A stretch of 17,892 nt of DNA, from NCBI GenBank assembly GCA_017385345.1, contig JAFNRY010000176.1, positions 1-17,892 on the forward strand, read 5' to 3'. Of the stretch, positions 6,564 to 14,256 are shown piece after piece (positions within the stretch are counted from its first letter, which is position 1; the number at the start of each line of letters is the position of its first letter). Made by a program: the position numbers and the translations under genes. The notes beneath the pieces were generated by a model. That model did not search any database. It worked only from the letters and a program-made list of their open reading frames with translations, and was not told the origin of the DNA. This DNA is from Kiritimatiellia bacterium. GTDB taxonomy: Bacteria; Verrucomicrobiota; Kiritimatiellia; RFP12; UBA1067.

Positions 6564-7586
6564 TTACAAGCCTTTAGCGAACACCGCCAGGCCTATCGAG
6601 GCGGCCAGAAGCAGGAGCCCGGCGCACAGGTGGGCGCGAGTCTTCGCGCCGGTTCCGCGCCATTCGCCCAATACCACGCCGAGAAGGGACGAGAAAAGCA
6701 CGCACGAGCCCATCACAACGGCGAAAGAGACATACGCCATGTCGCCCATCGCGGGTTCGCCCGCCTTCTGGCAGGCGAATTGCGCCGCCCAGACGACGCC
6801 CGCCGCCATGCCGCAGAACCAGTTCGCCGGCCGGGGATTCCGGTAGTCGCCGAAGGACGAATTTTTCGCGTTTTGGACGAGACACCACGTCGCGTTCACA
6901 ACGAAGCCGCCGAGAAGCACGACGACGAGGACTGGCATGCCGGTCCACTGCGAGGCCGTGCCGGATGCGGCCGCAGCGGATTCGAGGGCTTTGCCGCTCT
7001 GGAGACCGAAGTTCATTCCGGCGGAGGCTATGCCGCTGAAGATCGCGACGGTCATTCCCTTGCCGAAGTTGAAATCGGCGACCGCCTTTTTTTTCGTCTC
7101 GTCATCGACTTCGCGCTCCTTGAGCATTCCGGCGAAACCGACGGCGGCGATGCCCGCGAGGGATACGGCCACGGATGCGAGGGTGGCTATCGCCGCGGAA
7201 TCCTTGACGAGATCGGCAGCGCGGCCGGCGACGAGCGGCGGTATCAGCGTGCCGGCGGCGGAGCACAGCCCGCAGCCGATGGCAAGGCCGAGACCTATGC
7301 CGAGATAACGTATCATCAGGCCCCAGGTCAGACCGCCGACGCCCCAAAGCATGCCGAAACAGAAGCAGCGCCGGAGGACGGCGCCGTCGGTCCTGCCGAT
7401 GACGCCCCAGAGATCGTTGACCGTGACAAGGGCCAGAATGACGGGAAAGAGCAGAAGACCGGAGACCGAATAGACCAGCCACCCGGATTCGTACTTCCAG
7501 CTTTTGATGCCGCGCAACGGCAAAGCGAACCCTGCGCCGGCAAGCCCCCCCGCCGCGCACAACACAGTTCCGGCCATAGTTTCCAT
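6564..7586 (-). CDS. RhaT-family sugar permease (DMT superfamily)
   Basis: This is a 340-residue integral membrane protein with about ten hydrophobic segments, matching the length of the L-rhamnose-proton symporter RhaT. Family features are GGLAGAGFALPLRGIKSWKY near the N-terminus and the stretch WGVGGLTWGLMIRYLGIGLG (81-100), which lines up with the WGIG...YGLTMRYLGMSMG region of E. coli RhaT. It probably imports a sugar or sugar-like solute with protons; rhamnose itself is not proven. The start at 7586 (METMAG) gives a leaderless message from the promoter just upstream; ATG at 7577 is the alternative, also without a ribosome site. It heads the operon that contains larE, larB and larC and diverges from a sugar dehydrogenase/isomerase pair. 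Confidence 0.85.
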   Translation of the reverse strand: METMAGTVLCAAGGLAGAGFALPLRGIKSWKYESGWLVYSVSGLLLFPVILALVTVNDLWGVIGRTDGAVLRRCFCFGMLWGVGGLTWGLMIRYLGIGLGLAIGCGLCSAAGTLIPPLVAGRAADLVKDSAAIATLASVAVSLAGIAAVGFAGMLKEREVDDETKKKAVADFNFGKGMTVAIFSGIASAGMNFGLQSGKALESAAAASGTASQWTGMPVLVVVLLGGFVVNATWCLVQNAKNSSFGDYRNPRPANWFCGMAAGVVWAAQFACQKAGEPAMGDMAYVSFAVVMGSCVLFSSLLGVVLGEWRGTGAKTRAHLCAGLLLLAASIGLAVFAKGL

Positions 7587-7593
7587 GCCATGA

Positions 7594-7602
7594 ATTATAG
7601 CA
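7594..7602 (-). promoter_or_regulatory. Extended -10 promoter of the permease-lar operon
   Basis: Read on the minus strand, TGCTATAAT is a consensus -10 hexamer with the upstream TG of an extended -10, which can compensate for the absent -35 box. The expected transcription start, about seven bases downstream, coincides with the A of the ATG at 7586, so the message would be leaderless. Confidence 0.6.
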
Positions 7603-7627
7603 TACTGCGGCAGGGCCGTTTTGGTAG

Positions 7628-7656
7628 TTGCGGACCGGGACGATGTTTGACATAAT
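7628..7656 (+). promoter_or_regulatory. Candidate promoter of the oxidoreductase-isomerase pair
   Basis: TTGCGG (7628-7633), a 17-bp spacer and CATAAT (7651-7656) form a moderate sigma-70 match. A strong ribosome site, GGAGGAGG (7663-7670), follows seven bases before the ATG at 7678. The predicted start of transcription falls very close to that ribosome site, so the true promoter could lie slightly upstream. It diverges from the permease promoter, with only about 25 bp between the two -10/-35 regions. Confidence 0.4.
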
Positions 7657-7677
7657 ATCGACGGAGGAGGAACCGGA

Positions 7678-8832
7678 ATGAAGAAACTCAAAATGGGCAT
7701 GGTAGGCGGCGGAATCGGCGCGTTCATCGGCGAGGTGCATCGCAAGGCGGCGAGGATGGACGGCGGCGTGGAGATCGCGGCGGGCGCGTTCAGCCGCGAC
7801 GGAGCGAAGTCGCTCGAACAGGGCAGGCTGCTCGGCATCGAGCCTTCCCGCTCCTACAGGTCGTACGGGGAGATGATACGCGGCGAGCTGGCGCTGCCGG
7901 CCGGAGAACGCATCGACTTCGTTTCGATATGCACCCCGAACGATTCCCACCACGCGATAGCAAAGGCGTGCATGGAGGCGGGCTTCCACGTGATGTGCGA
8001 AAAACCGGTGACGATGGATTCGTCCGAAGCCGAGGATCTGGCGGCTGTCGCGAAGAAGACGAAGCGCGTGTTCGGGCTCATGCACACCTACACCGGCTAT
8101 CCGATGGTGAAGCTCGCGCGCGACATGGTGGCGGCGGGCGATCTCGGCGGAATCCGCAAAGTGGTCGTGCAGTATCCGCAAGGCTGGCTCTACAAGAAGG
8201 AGGGCCCGGACAACAAGCAGGCCGCGTGGCGCACCGATCCCAAGAGGTCGGGCCGCGCCGGATGCATGGGCGACATCGGCGTGCACGCAGCAAATCTCGC
8301 GGAGTTTACGACGGGGCTGAAGATCAAGGAGGTGCTCGCGGATTTGACGACGTTCGTCAAGGGCCGCCGGCTCGACGACGACGGCAACGTGCTGTTCCAT
8401 ATGGAAAAGGGGGCGAAAGGCGTCCTGACCGCGTCGCAGATTTCGCCCGGCGAGGAAAACGACCTCCACATCTGGGTTTACGGGGAAAAGAAGGCGTTCG
8501 CGTGGTACCAGGAGAATCCTAACTATCTGCGCGTCTTCGACCAGGAGGCGCCGGAGCAGGTTTGGAAGCGCGGCAACGGATACGTCGCGGCGAAGAGCCC
8601 GTCCGCGGCGAGATGCACCAGGACGCCCACCGGCCATCCGGAGGCGTTCATAGAGGCGGTGGCCAACCACTACCGCAACTTCTGCGACACGATAAGGGCG
8701 TTCGCCGAAAAGCGCAGGCCGACGGCGCTCGAGCTGGATTTCCCGGGCATAGCCGACGGCGTGCGGGGAATGAAGTTCATCGAGGCCGTCTGCGATTCGT
8801 CGGAGCGCGGCGGCGTCTGGACGAAGGTGTGA
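7678..8832 (+). CDS. Gfo/Idh/MocA-family NAD(P)-dependent oxidoreductase
   Basis: This enzyme is expected to oxidise or reduce a hydroxyl of a sugar, inositol or sugar derivative with NAD(P) in the cytoplasm. The 384-residue protein opens with a Rossmann fold, MGMVGGGIGAFIGEVHR (6-22), and has SICTPNDSHHAIA (83-95), the family's EKP motif (108-110) with the catalytic lysine at 109, and GCMGDIGVHAANL (195-207), where His203 is the usual second catalytic residue. The start is fixed by GGAGGAGG seven bases upstream. A sugar isomerase gene follows after 47 bases in the same direction, a common pairing in carbohydrate catabolism. The sugar cannot be named from sequence. Confidence 0.92.
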   Translation: MKKLKMGMVGGGIGAFIGEVHRKAARMDGGVEIAAGAFSRDGAKSLEQGRLLGIEPSRSYRSYGEMIRGELALPAGERIDFVSICTPNDSHHAIAKACMEAGFHVMCEKPVTMDSSEAEDLAAVAKKTKRVFGLMHTYTGYPMVKLARDMVAAGDLGGIRKVVVQYPQGWLYKKEGPDNKQAAWRTDPKRSGRAGCMGDIGVHAANLAEFTTGLKIKEVLADLTTFVKGRRLDDDGNVLFHMEKGAKGVLTASQISPGEENDLHIWVYGEKKAFAWYQENPNYLRVFDQEAPEQVWKRGNGYVAAKSPSAARCTRTPTGHPEAFIEAVANHYRNFCDTIRAFAEKRRPTALELDFPGIADGVRGMKFIEAVCDSSERGGVWTKV

Positions 8833-8879
8833 AGAAAAACGCGGCGCTTGCACAACAACAAGAAAGGAAAGTCGGAAAC

Positions 8880-9872
8880 ATGGCGAGGAAAATCACGATA
8901 TACACCGGGCAGTGGACGGATCTTCCGTTCGAGACCGTTTGTTCGAAAATGGCGGAAATCGGCTACGACGGCGTGGAGATCGCGACGTGGGGCGGCCATC
9001 TCGACGTCGAAAAAGCGACTAAGAGCAAGGCGTACTGCGAGGAGAGAAAGGAGATTCTCGCGCGGAATTCGCTCGGCTGCTGGGCCGTCGGCGCCCATTT
9101 GACCGGCCAGCTCGTGTGCGACAACTACGACGAGCGCCACAACCAGTTCGTGCCCGCCGCGCTACGCGGGAAGCCTAAGGAGATGCGCGCCTGGGCGGTG
9201 AAGTCGATGAAGCTGACGGCCAAGGCGGCCGCGAACATCGGCGCCAAGGTAGTAACCGGCTTCACCGGTTCGCCCATATGGCCGTATCTCTACAGCTTCC
9301 CTCCGACCCCCAAGTCGCTGGTTGCGGAAGGCTACAAGTCTTTTGCAAAGGCGTGGAAGCCGATACTCGACGTGTTCGCGGATTGCGGCGTCAAGTTCGC
9401 GCTTGAGGTGCATCCGGCCGAGATAGCGTTCGACATCGCTTCCGCCGAGCGCGCGCTCGACGCCGTCGACGGCCACCCGGCGTTCGGCTTCAACTTCGAT
9501 CCGTCGCATCTCGGATACCAGGGCGTCGATTACGTCAAGTTCATACGGACTTTCAAGGACAGGATTTTCCACGTCCATGTGAAGGATGCGTGGTGGGGCC
9601 ACGGCGACGGCACCGTCGGAGTGTACGGCGGGCATGTCGATTTCGGCGACCCGCGCAGATACTGGGACTTCCGTTCCCCCGGCCACGGCGACGTGCGGTT
9701 CGAGGATATAATCGTCGCGCTCAACGATATCGGATATGCCGGTCCTCTTTCTGTCGAATGGGAAGACGGCAGGATGGATCGCTTCCACGGCGCCAAGGAA
9801 TCGTGCGAGTTTGCGAGAAGGATCGACTTCGCTCCTTCGGCGCTCGCTTTCGACGGCGCTTTCGGGAACTGA
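8880..9872 (+). CDS. Sugar phosphate isomerase/epimerase (xylose isomerase-like TIM barrel)
   Basis: This 330-residue AP-endonuclease-2/IolE-type barrel should isomerise, epimerise or dehydrate a sugar or keto-sugar using a divalent metal. Likely metal ligands are Glu176 (FALEVHP), Asp207 and/or His210 (NFDPSHLGYQG), His233 (FHVHVKDAWW) and Glu293 (LSVEWED). The barrel starts at once with KITIYTGQWTDLPFETV and includes GYDGVEIATWGGH (28-40). The ATG at 8880 is preceded by AAAGGAAAG and lies 47 bases after the oxidoreductase, so the two likely share one message. In related bacteria such pairs often act in 3-keto-sugar or inositol-type pathways; that assignment here is inference. Confidence 0.9.
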   Translation: MARKITIYTGQWTDLPFETVCSKMAEIGYDGVEIATWGGHLDVEKATKSKAYCEERKEILARNSLGCWAVGAHLTGQLVCDNYDERHNQFVPAALRGKPKEMRAWAVKSMKLTAKAAANIGAKVVTGFTGSPIWPYLYSFPPTPKSLVAEGYKSFAKAWKPILDVFADCGVKFALEVHPAEIAFDIASAERALDAVDGHPAFGFNFDPSHLGYQGVDYVKFIRTFKDRIFHVHVKDAWWGHGDGTVGVYGGHVDFGDPRRYWDFRSPGHGDVRFEDIIVALNDIGYAGPLSVEWEDGRMDRFHGAKESCEFARRIDFAPSALAFDGAFGN

Positions 9873-9914
9873 CGGCATGCGACCATCCTTCGCGCCGCAT
9901 GGCGTGGAGGCGTA

Positions 9915-9941
9915 GCGCCCGCGGCGGTCAGCCGCGGGCGC
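9915..9941. terminator. Perfect 11-bp hairpin between convergent genes
   Basis: GCGCCCGCGGC (9915-9925) pairs perfectly with GCCGCGGGCGC (9931-9941) around a GGTCA loop. The loop holds the stop codon of the minus-strand helicase gene. It lies between two genes whose 3' ends meet and could end or stabilise transcripts from both sides. Neither strand has a T-run after the stem, so it is not a standard rho-independent terminator. Confidence 0.55.
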
Positions 9942-12276
9942 GCTTGTCCAGTCTGACGATGTCGTCGAACTCTTCCGGCGCGAGAGAACGCAGGAAGCTT
10001 TCGCCCGAGACGACGATCTTGCCGGCGACGCGCGATTTTTTCTCCAGCAGGGCGTCTATGCGCTCCTCGAGAGTTCCTTCCGTTATGAAGAGATGCGAAA
10101 GGACGTTGCGCTCCTGCCCTATTCTGTGCGCCCTGTCGGTGGCCTGGGCCTCGACCGCCGGATTCCACCATCTGTCGAAGTGGATCACGTGCGTCGCCTT
10201 GACGAGATTGAGGCCGAAACCGCCGGCCTTGAGCGAAAGAATGAACGCCGACGGCCCGGGGCGGCCGGAGAACGCTTCTATTTCGCGCTCTCTTTCCGCC
10301 GGGGAAAGATCTCCGTGCAGGAACGGGAAACTCCGGCCGAAGCGTTTTTCGAGGATGCGCCGCAGGGTTTCGCCGGTTTTTGCGAACTGGGTGAACACGA
10401 GGGCGCTTTCCCCCGCGTCGAATATGCTCTGCAGCGTGCTGCACAGCAGTTCGATCTTCCCCTCGCCGTCGCAGATCTGCTTCAATTTCACGATCAGGGC
10501 GAAAACGTCGCCCTTCGTCCTGTTTCCGGCTCCGTAGGCGGCGAGCGCGCTTTCGTACTGCGCTCGCTGGAGCGGCGACAGCGCGCAGAACTCCCGCACT
10601 ATCCGTTTCGCGCCGAGTTCGGCCGCGACCTCCGGATCCGTTTTGAGACGGCGGAGGATAACCGGTTCGATGGCTGCGGCGAGCCGTTGCGCGGCCTTGC
10701 CGCCGGGTTCGGCGGCGATGGGCTTGGCGAATCTTTCCCTGAAGTCCTTCAGCGGGCCGAGCAGCCCCGGATTGAGAAAGTTTTCGATGCTCCACAAGTC
10801 TTCCACGGAGTTTTCGACCGGAGTTCCGGTAAGCGCGATGCGTTTTTCCGCCGTGAGCGCTGTTGCGGCGGCAGCGGTTTTGGTTGTGCTGTTTTTGATC
10901 GTCTGCGCCTCGTCGAGCACCACGGCTTTCCATTTCACGGCGCCGATGGCTTCGAAATCCTTCGCGAGCAGGGAGTAGCTTGCGAGAACCGCGTCGGATT
11001 CGCCGGCTGCCTTGGCGAACGCGGCCGGTGACGCAAGGCGCGCGTCTCCCTGGTGCACGTATATTCTTGCCTGCGGCGCGAATCGCGCGAACTCGCGCCT
11101 CCAGTTCGCGAGCAGCCCGAGCGGAGCGACGACGAGAGCTGGCCTTGTCGCGCCGGCCGTCCGCAGGAAAGCGATCGCCTGCGCCGTCTTGCCGAGTCCC
11201 ATGTCGTCCGCCAGTAGCGCGCCGAATCCGTTTTTCGCCAGGAACGCCATCCACGCCACGCCCCGGCTCTGGTACGGCCGCAGCCATTCGAGTCCCGCGG
11301 GTTTCTCCAGGCACGGCTCTTTTGCGCGCTTCATGCGTTCCACGAGTTCGAGAAGCCAGCCGGTCGCCTTCGTCTCGACCGTTCCGCCGGTCCTCAGTCC
11401 GCTTGCGAAGGCGAACGCTTCCATCCCGGAGAGTTTCTTTCCGGCGTTCTTGTCGAGAAGGCGCAACGCCTCGCGCAGCACGTCGCGGTCTATTTCGATC
11501 CAGCGGTTGTGGAAGAAGACCATGCTGCCGCCCTGGTCGAGCAGAAACTTTATTTCCGCGGCGGTCGCCGGTTCTTCGGCTATGCGGATGCCTATCGACA
11601 TGCCGGCTTCGCGCGGTTCCGGCCCGGTGGCGTCTCCGGTCGGCGAGAGCTTCGCCTCCACATCCACGCGGGCGCGGAATGCGTCCGGGATTTCCAGTTT
11701 GAAACCGCTTGCTTGAAGCACCCGCGCCGCCGCGGTGAACGATCCTGACGGAATGTCGAGGAGTATGCTTCTTTCCCCGCCGGTGGCTTTTCTCGCCGCG
11801 GCCGGCGCCCCTGCGTCGCGCAATGCGACCAGCGCCTGGCCGAGGGCCCGCCATTCGCTCCTCAGCGCCGGCATGTCGCATTCCAGCGCGAGAGCGTCGC
11901 CGTCTTGCGCGACGCCAAACCGCATTGCCGCCATCGCGTCCGCGTCGAATTCGCATTCCGCCGCCCGTTCGTCCAGCGCTGCGGCGAGCGCCTCGCATTC
12001 GGCTTCGTCGCCGCGCACGAGCCCCGTGCGGCTGCGCAGCGCGGCGAGCCACGCATCGTGGAGCGTGTCGTGAAACTGGTTTTCGGCGTTTTCCGAGAGC
12101 GGCGACATCGTCGCCTCGCGCATGTACTTGTCGATTTTCGGATTTTTCGCCGCCGGGTCGCCGGCCATGCGCCACCGCGCGTGCCACCCGTCTTCTTCCT
12201 TGCGCATGACGGGGACGACCGCTCCTGACGCGATCGCCTCGAGCGCTTCGCGCCGTTCGTCTGCGGCCGGCGTCAT
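9928..12276 (-). CDS. SNF2-family DNA translocase/helicase
   Basis: A 782-residue Swi2/Snf2-type ATPase that would move along duplex DNA and remodel or displace bound proteins. The first 320 residues are not recognised. The ATPase core then shows LRPYQSRGVAWM (332-343), Walker A ADDMGLGKT (356-364), LVVAPLGLLANW (381-392), DEAQ (455-458, in place of DEAH) and LTGTPVEN (482-489). The C-terminal lobe has LVFTQFAKTGETL, FILSLKAGGFGLNLVKATHV, the arginine-finger region ATDRAHRIGQ and the brace-like LEERIDALLEKK. There is no SWIM zinc finger. The ATG at 12276 overlaps the ABC-F stop by four bases. The frame is open upstream, but that extension is antisense-like sequence inside the ABC-F gene. Confidence 0.92.
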   Translation of the reverse strand: MTPAADERREALEAIASGAVVPVMRKEEDGWHARWRMAGDPAAKNPKIDKYMREATMSPLSENAENQFHDTLHDAWLAALRSRTGLVRGDEAECEALAAALDERAAECEFDADAMAAMRFGVAQDGDALALECDMPALRSEWRALGQALVALRDAGAPAAARKATGGERSILLDIPSGSFTAAARVLQASGFKLEIPDAFRARVDVEAKLSPTGDATGPEPREAGMSIGIRIAEEPATAAEIKFLLDQGGSMVFFHNRWIEIDRDVLREALRLLDKNAGKKLSGMEAFAFASGLRTGGTVETKATGWLLELVERMKRAKEPCLEKPAGLEWLRPYQSRGVAWMAFLAKNGFGALLADDMGLGKTAQAIAFLRTAGATRPALVVAPLGLLANWRREFARFAPQARIYVHQGDARLASPAAFAKAAGESDAVLASYSLLAKDFEAIGAVKWKAVVLDEAQTIKNSTTKTAAAATALTAEKRIALTGTPVENSVEDLWSIENFLNPGLLGPLKDFRERFAKPIAAEPGGKAAQRLAAAIEPVILRRLKTDPEVAAELGAKRIVREFCALSPLQRAQYESALAAYGAGNRTKGDVFALIVKLKQICDGEGKIELLCSTLQSIFDAGESALVFTQFAKTGETLRRILEKRFGRSFPFLHGDLSPAEREREIEAFSGRPGPSAFILSLKAGGFGLNLVKATHVIHFDRWWNPAVEAQATDRAHRIGQERNVLSHLFITEGTLEERIDALLEKKSRVAGKIVVSGESFLRSLAPEEFDDIVRLDKRARG

Positions 12277-14237
12277 TTCGCGGCCTCTGGGGGCCTGCCG
12301 GCCTGCAGTTTTTCGAGCTCTCCGGCGGCCTCTTCCCATTCGGACGTCCAACGGTCGATTTCCGCCTGTATGGTTCTCGTCTTCCTGTTCGCTTCGGCGA
12401 AATCCGTGGTGGGCTTCGGGTTGAAAAGCTCTTCGCTCGCTTCGTCCAGCGCCTTCTGGAGTTCGTCGATCTTGTTTTCGGCGGTTTCCACCCGTTTTTT
12501 CAGTTCTTTGACGAGCGGTGCGATTTTTGCGCGCTCTGCGGCGCGGGCGCGCCGCAGATCCTTGGAAGACATCTGCTGGGCGCCGTCCGCGGACGCGCGG
12601 GCCGGAGCCGGCGCGGACGGCGCGGGCCGGGCGGGGTTTTCCTGCGAGGTTTTTTCGCGGTAGTAGTCGTAGCCGCCAGGGAAGCAGCGTATTCCTGAGC
12701 GGGTTATTTCGATTATGCCCGTGGCCGTGGCCCGCACGAAGTCTATGTCGTGCGAAACGAGCAGCACCGTTCCGGCGTACTTGGACAGCGCCTCCTGCAG
12801 AAGCCTGCGTCCGTCGAGATCGAGGTGGGTGGTAGGCTCGTCGAGCAGAAGAAGGTTCGGAGCCGAAAGAAACAGCCTGAGGAACGCGAGGCGGATCTTT
12901 TCGCCGCCGGAAAGCACCCCCGCCGGCTTCTCCACGTCGTCGGAGTCGAATCCAAAAGCGCCGAGCTGGTTCCGGAACGTCTTCTCGTCCATGGCGTCCG
13001 GCTTGGCGTTCTTTGCGTTCCTGTACACGCTGAGTTCCGGCGGGATGGTCTCGGCGAATTCCTGCGAAAGATATCCCGGTACGACGTTGTGTCCGAGCAC
13101 GGCTTTTCCCGAAGTCGGCTGGCGCGTCCCGGCGATGATTCGCATGAGCGTCGTCTTGCCGAGTCCGTTGTAGCCGACGAGCGCTACTTTGTCGCCGCGG
13201 CCGATGCGGAAGGTCAGATTGTCGAGCACGTTGCGCTTTCCGTCGTAGGAGAAGCACAGGTTCTCGCAGCGGAAGGCCTCGGCGCCGCACGGCGGCGGCT
13301 CGGCGAGCCTTAGTCTGCCGGACTGCGTGTAGCGTTTCGGCAGCACGATGCGCTCTTCGTCGATTTTGTCGATTATCTTCTGCCGCGATTGCGCCTGCGC
13401 CGCCTTCGTCGCCTGGGCGCGGAACCTGTCGACGAACCTCTGGAGCTGCTCCCTGTGGCGGTCCTGGTTCTCCTTCGCCGCCTTCAGGTGCTCGTAGCGC
13501 GTTTCGCGCTCCACGAGATACCGTTCGAGCCCGCATTCGTAGCGCGTCGCCGTTCCGGCATCGACTTCGACGATCTTGTTCGCGAGGGTTCTGAGCAGGT
13601 ATCTGTCGTGCGAAATCAGCATCAGCGTCCCTTCGTACGCCTTGAGGAACTTCTGGAGCCAATCGACCGCCGGCAGGTCGAGGTAGTTCGACGGTTCGTC
13701 GAGCAGCAGAAGGTCGCTTTTGGCGGACAGCACGCGCGAAAGCTCCGCCCTCATGCGCCAGCCGCCGGAGAAGGAGAGAAACGGCCTGCCGAAGTCTTCC
13801 GTCGAGAATCCGAGCCCCCCGAGCGACACCTTTACCCGCGTCTCGATGTCATAGCCGCCGAGATGTTCGAACGCCGTTTGCAGTTCGCCGTAGCGTTTCA
13901 GCTTGGCCGGGTCGTCGAGATCTTCTTCGAGGGCCTTCATCTCCGCTTCCATCTGCGATATGCCCGGCAGGGAGCGCATCGCGTATTCGAGCAGCGTCTC
14001 TTCGGGCGAGCCGGGTTGCGGGTTCTGGCGCGTCCAGCCGATTTTCGGGGAGCCTTCGACCGTGAACGATCCGGAATCCGGCGAAAGTTCGCCGGTGGCG
14101 ATTTTGAAGAGCGTCGATTTTCCGCTGCCGTTCGGCCCGGCTATTCCGATGCGTTCGCCTTTGTTGACGCGGAAGGTGACGTTCGAGAGGACGTCCTGGT
14201 AGCCGTAGTGGACCGATATGTTTCTGAACTCGAGCAT
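12273..14237 (-). CDS. ABC-F family ATPase (ribosome-associated type)
   Basis: ABC-F proteins are soluble twin ATPases that bind the ribosomal E site and help stalled or antibiotic-blocked ribosomes. This 654-residue protein has no membrane segments. Domain 1 shows Walker A GPNGSGKST (34-42), signature LSFSGGW (154-160, not the usual LSGGQ) and Walker B LLLLDEPSNYLD (176-187). A charged helical linker follows (about 230-300). Domain 2 shows GYNGLGKTT (355-363), LSGGEK (442-447) and LLLLDEPTTHLD (462-473). A Pro/Ala-rich spacer (535-552) leads to a C-terminal coiled coil (about 555-645), as in Uup-like members. It starts 19 bases after the HydG-like gene and overlaps the helicase gene. Whether it is housekeeping or gives resistance cannot be decided. 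Confidence 0.93.
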   Translation of the reverse strand: MLEFRNISVHYGYQDVLSNVTFRVNKGERIGIAGPNGSGKSTLFKIATGELSPDSGSFTVEGSPKIGWTRQNPQPGSPEETLLEYAMRSLPGISQMEAEMKALEEDLDDPAKLKRYGELQTAFEHLGGYDIETRVKVSLGGLGFSTEDFGRPFLSFSGGWRMRAELSRVLSAKSDLLLLDEPSNYLDLPAVDWLQKFLKAYEGTLMLISHDRYLLRTLANKIVEVDAGTATRYECGLERYLVERETRYEHLKAAKENQDRHREQLQRFVDRFRAQATKAAQAQSRQKIIDKIDEERIVLPKRYTQSGRLRLAEPPPCGAEAFRCENLCFSYDGKRNVLDNLTFRIGRGDKVALVGYNGLGKTTLMRIIAGTRQPTSGKAVLGHNVVPGYLSQEFAETIPPELSVYRNAKNAKPDAMDEKTFRNQLGAFGFDSDDVEKPAGVLSGGEKIRLAFLRLFLSAPNLLLLDEPTTHLDLDGRRLLQEALSKYAGTVLLVSHDIDFVRATATGIIEITRSGIRCFPGGYDYYREKTSQENPARPAPSAPAPARASADGAQQMSSKDLRRARAAERAKIAPLVKELKKRVETAENKIDELQKALDEASEELFNPKPTTDFAEANRKTRTIQAEIDRWTSEWEEAAGELEKLQAGRPPEAAK

Positions 14238-14256
14238 TTCGCCTGGTCTGCGGACG

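Noticed and set aside
12277..13662. N-terminal extension of the SNF2 frame to 1244 residues
   Set aside because: It lies wholly within the ABC-F gene in another frame and is Arg-rich shadow sequence. The ATG at 12276 in an ATGA overlap is the natural start.
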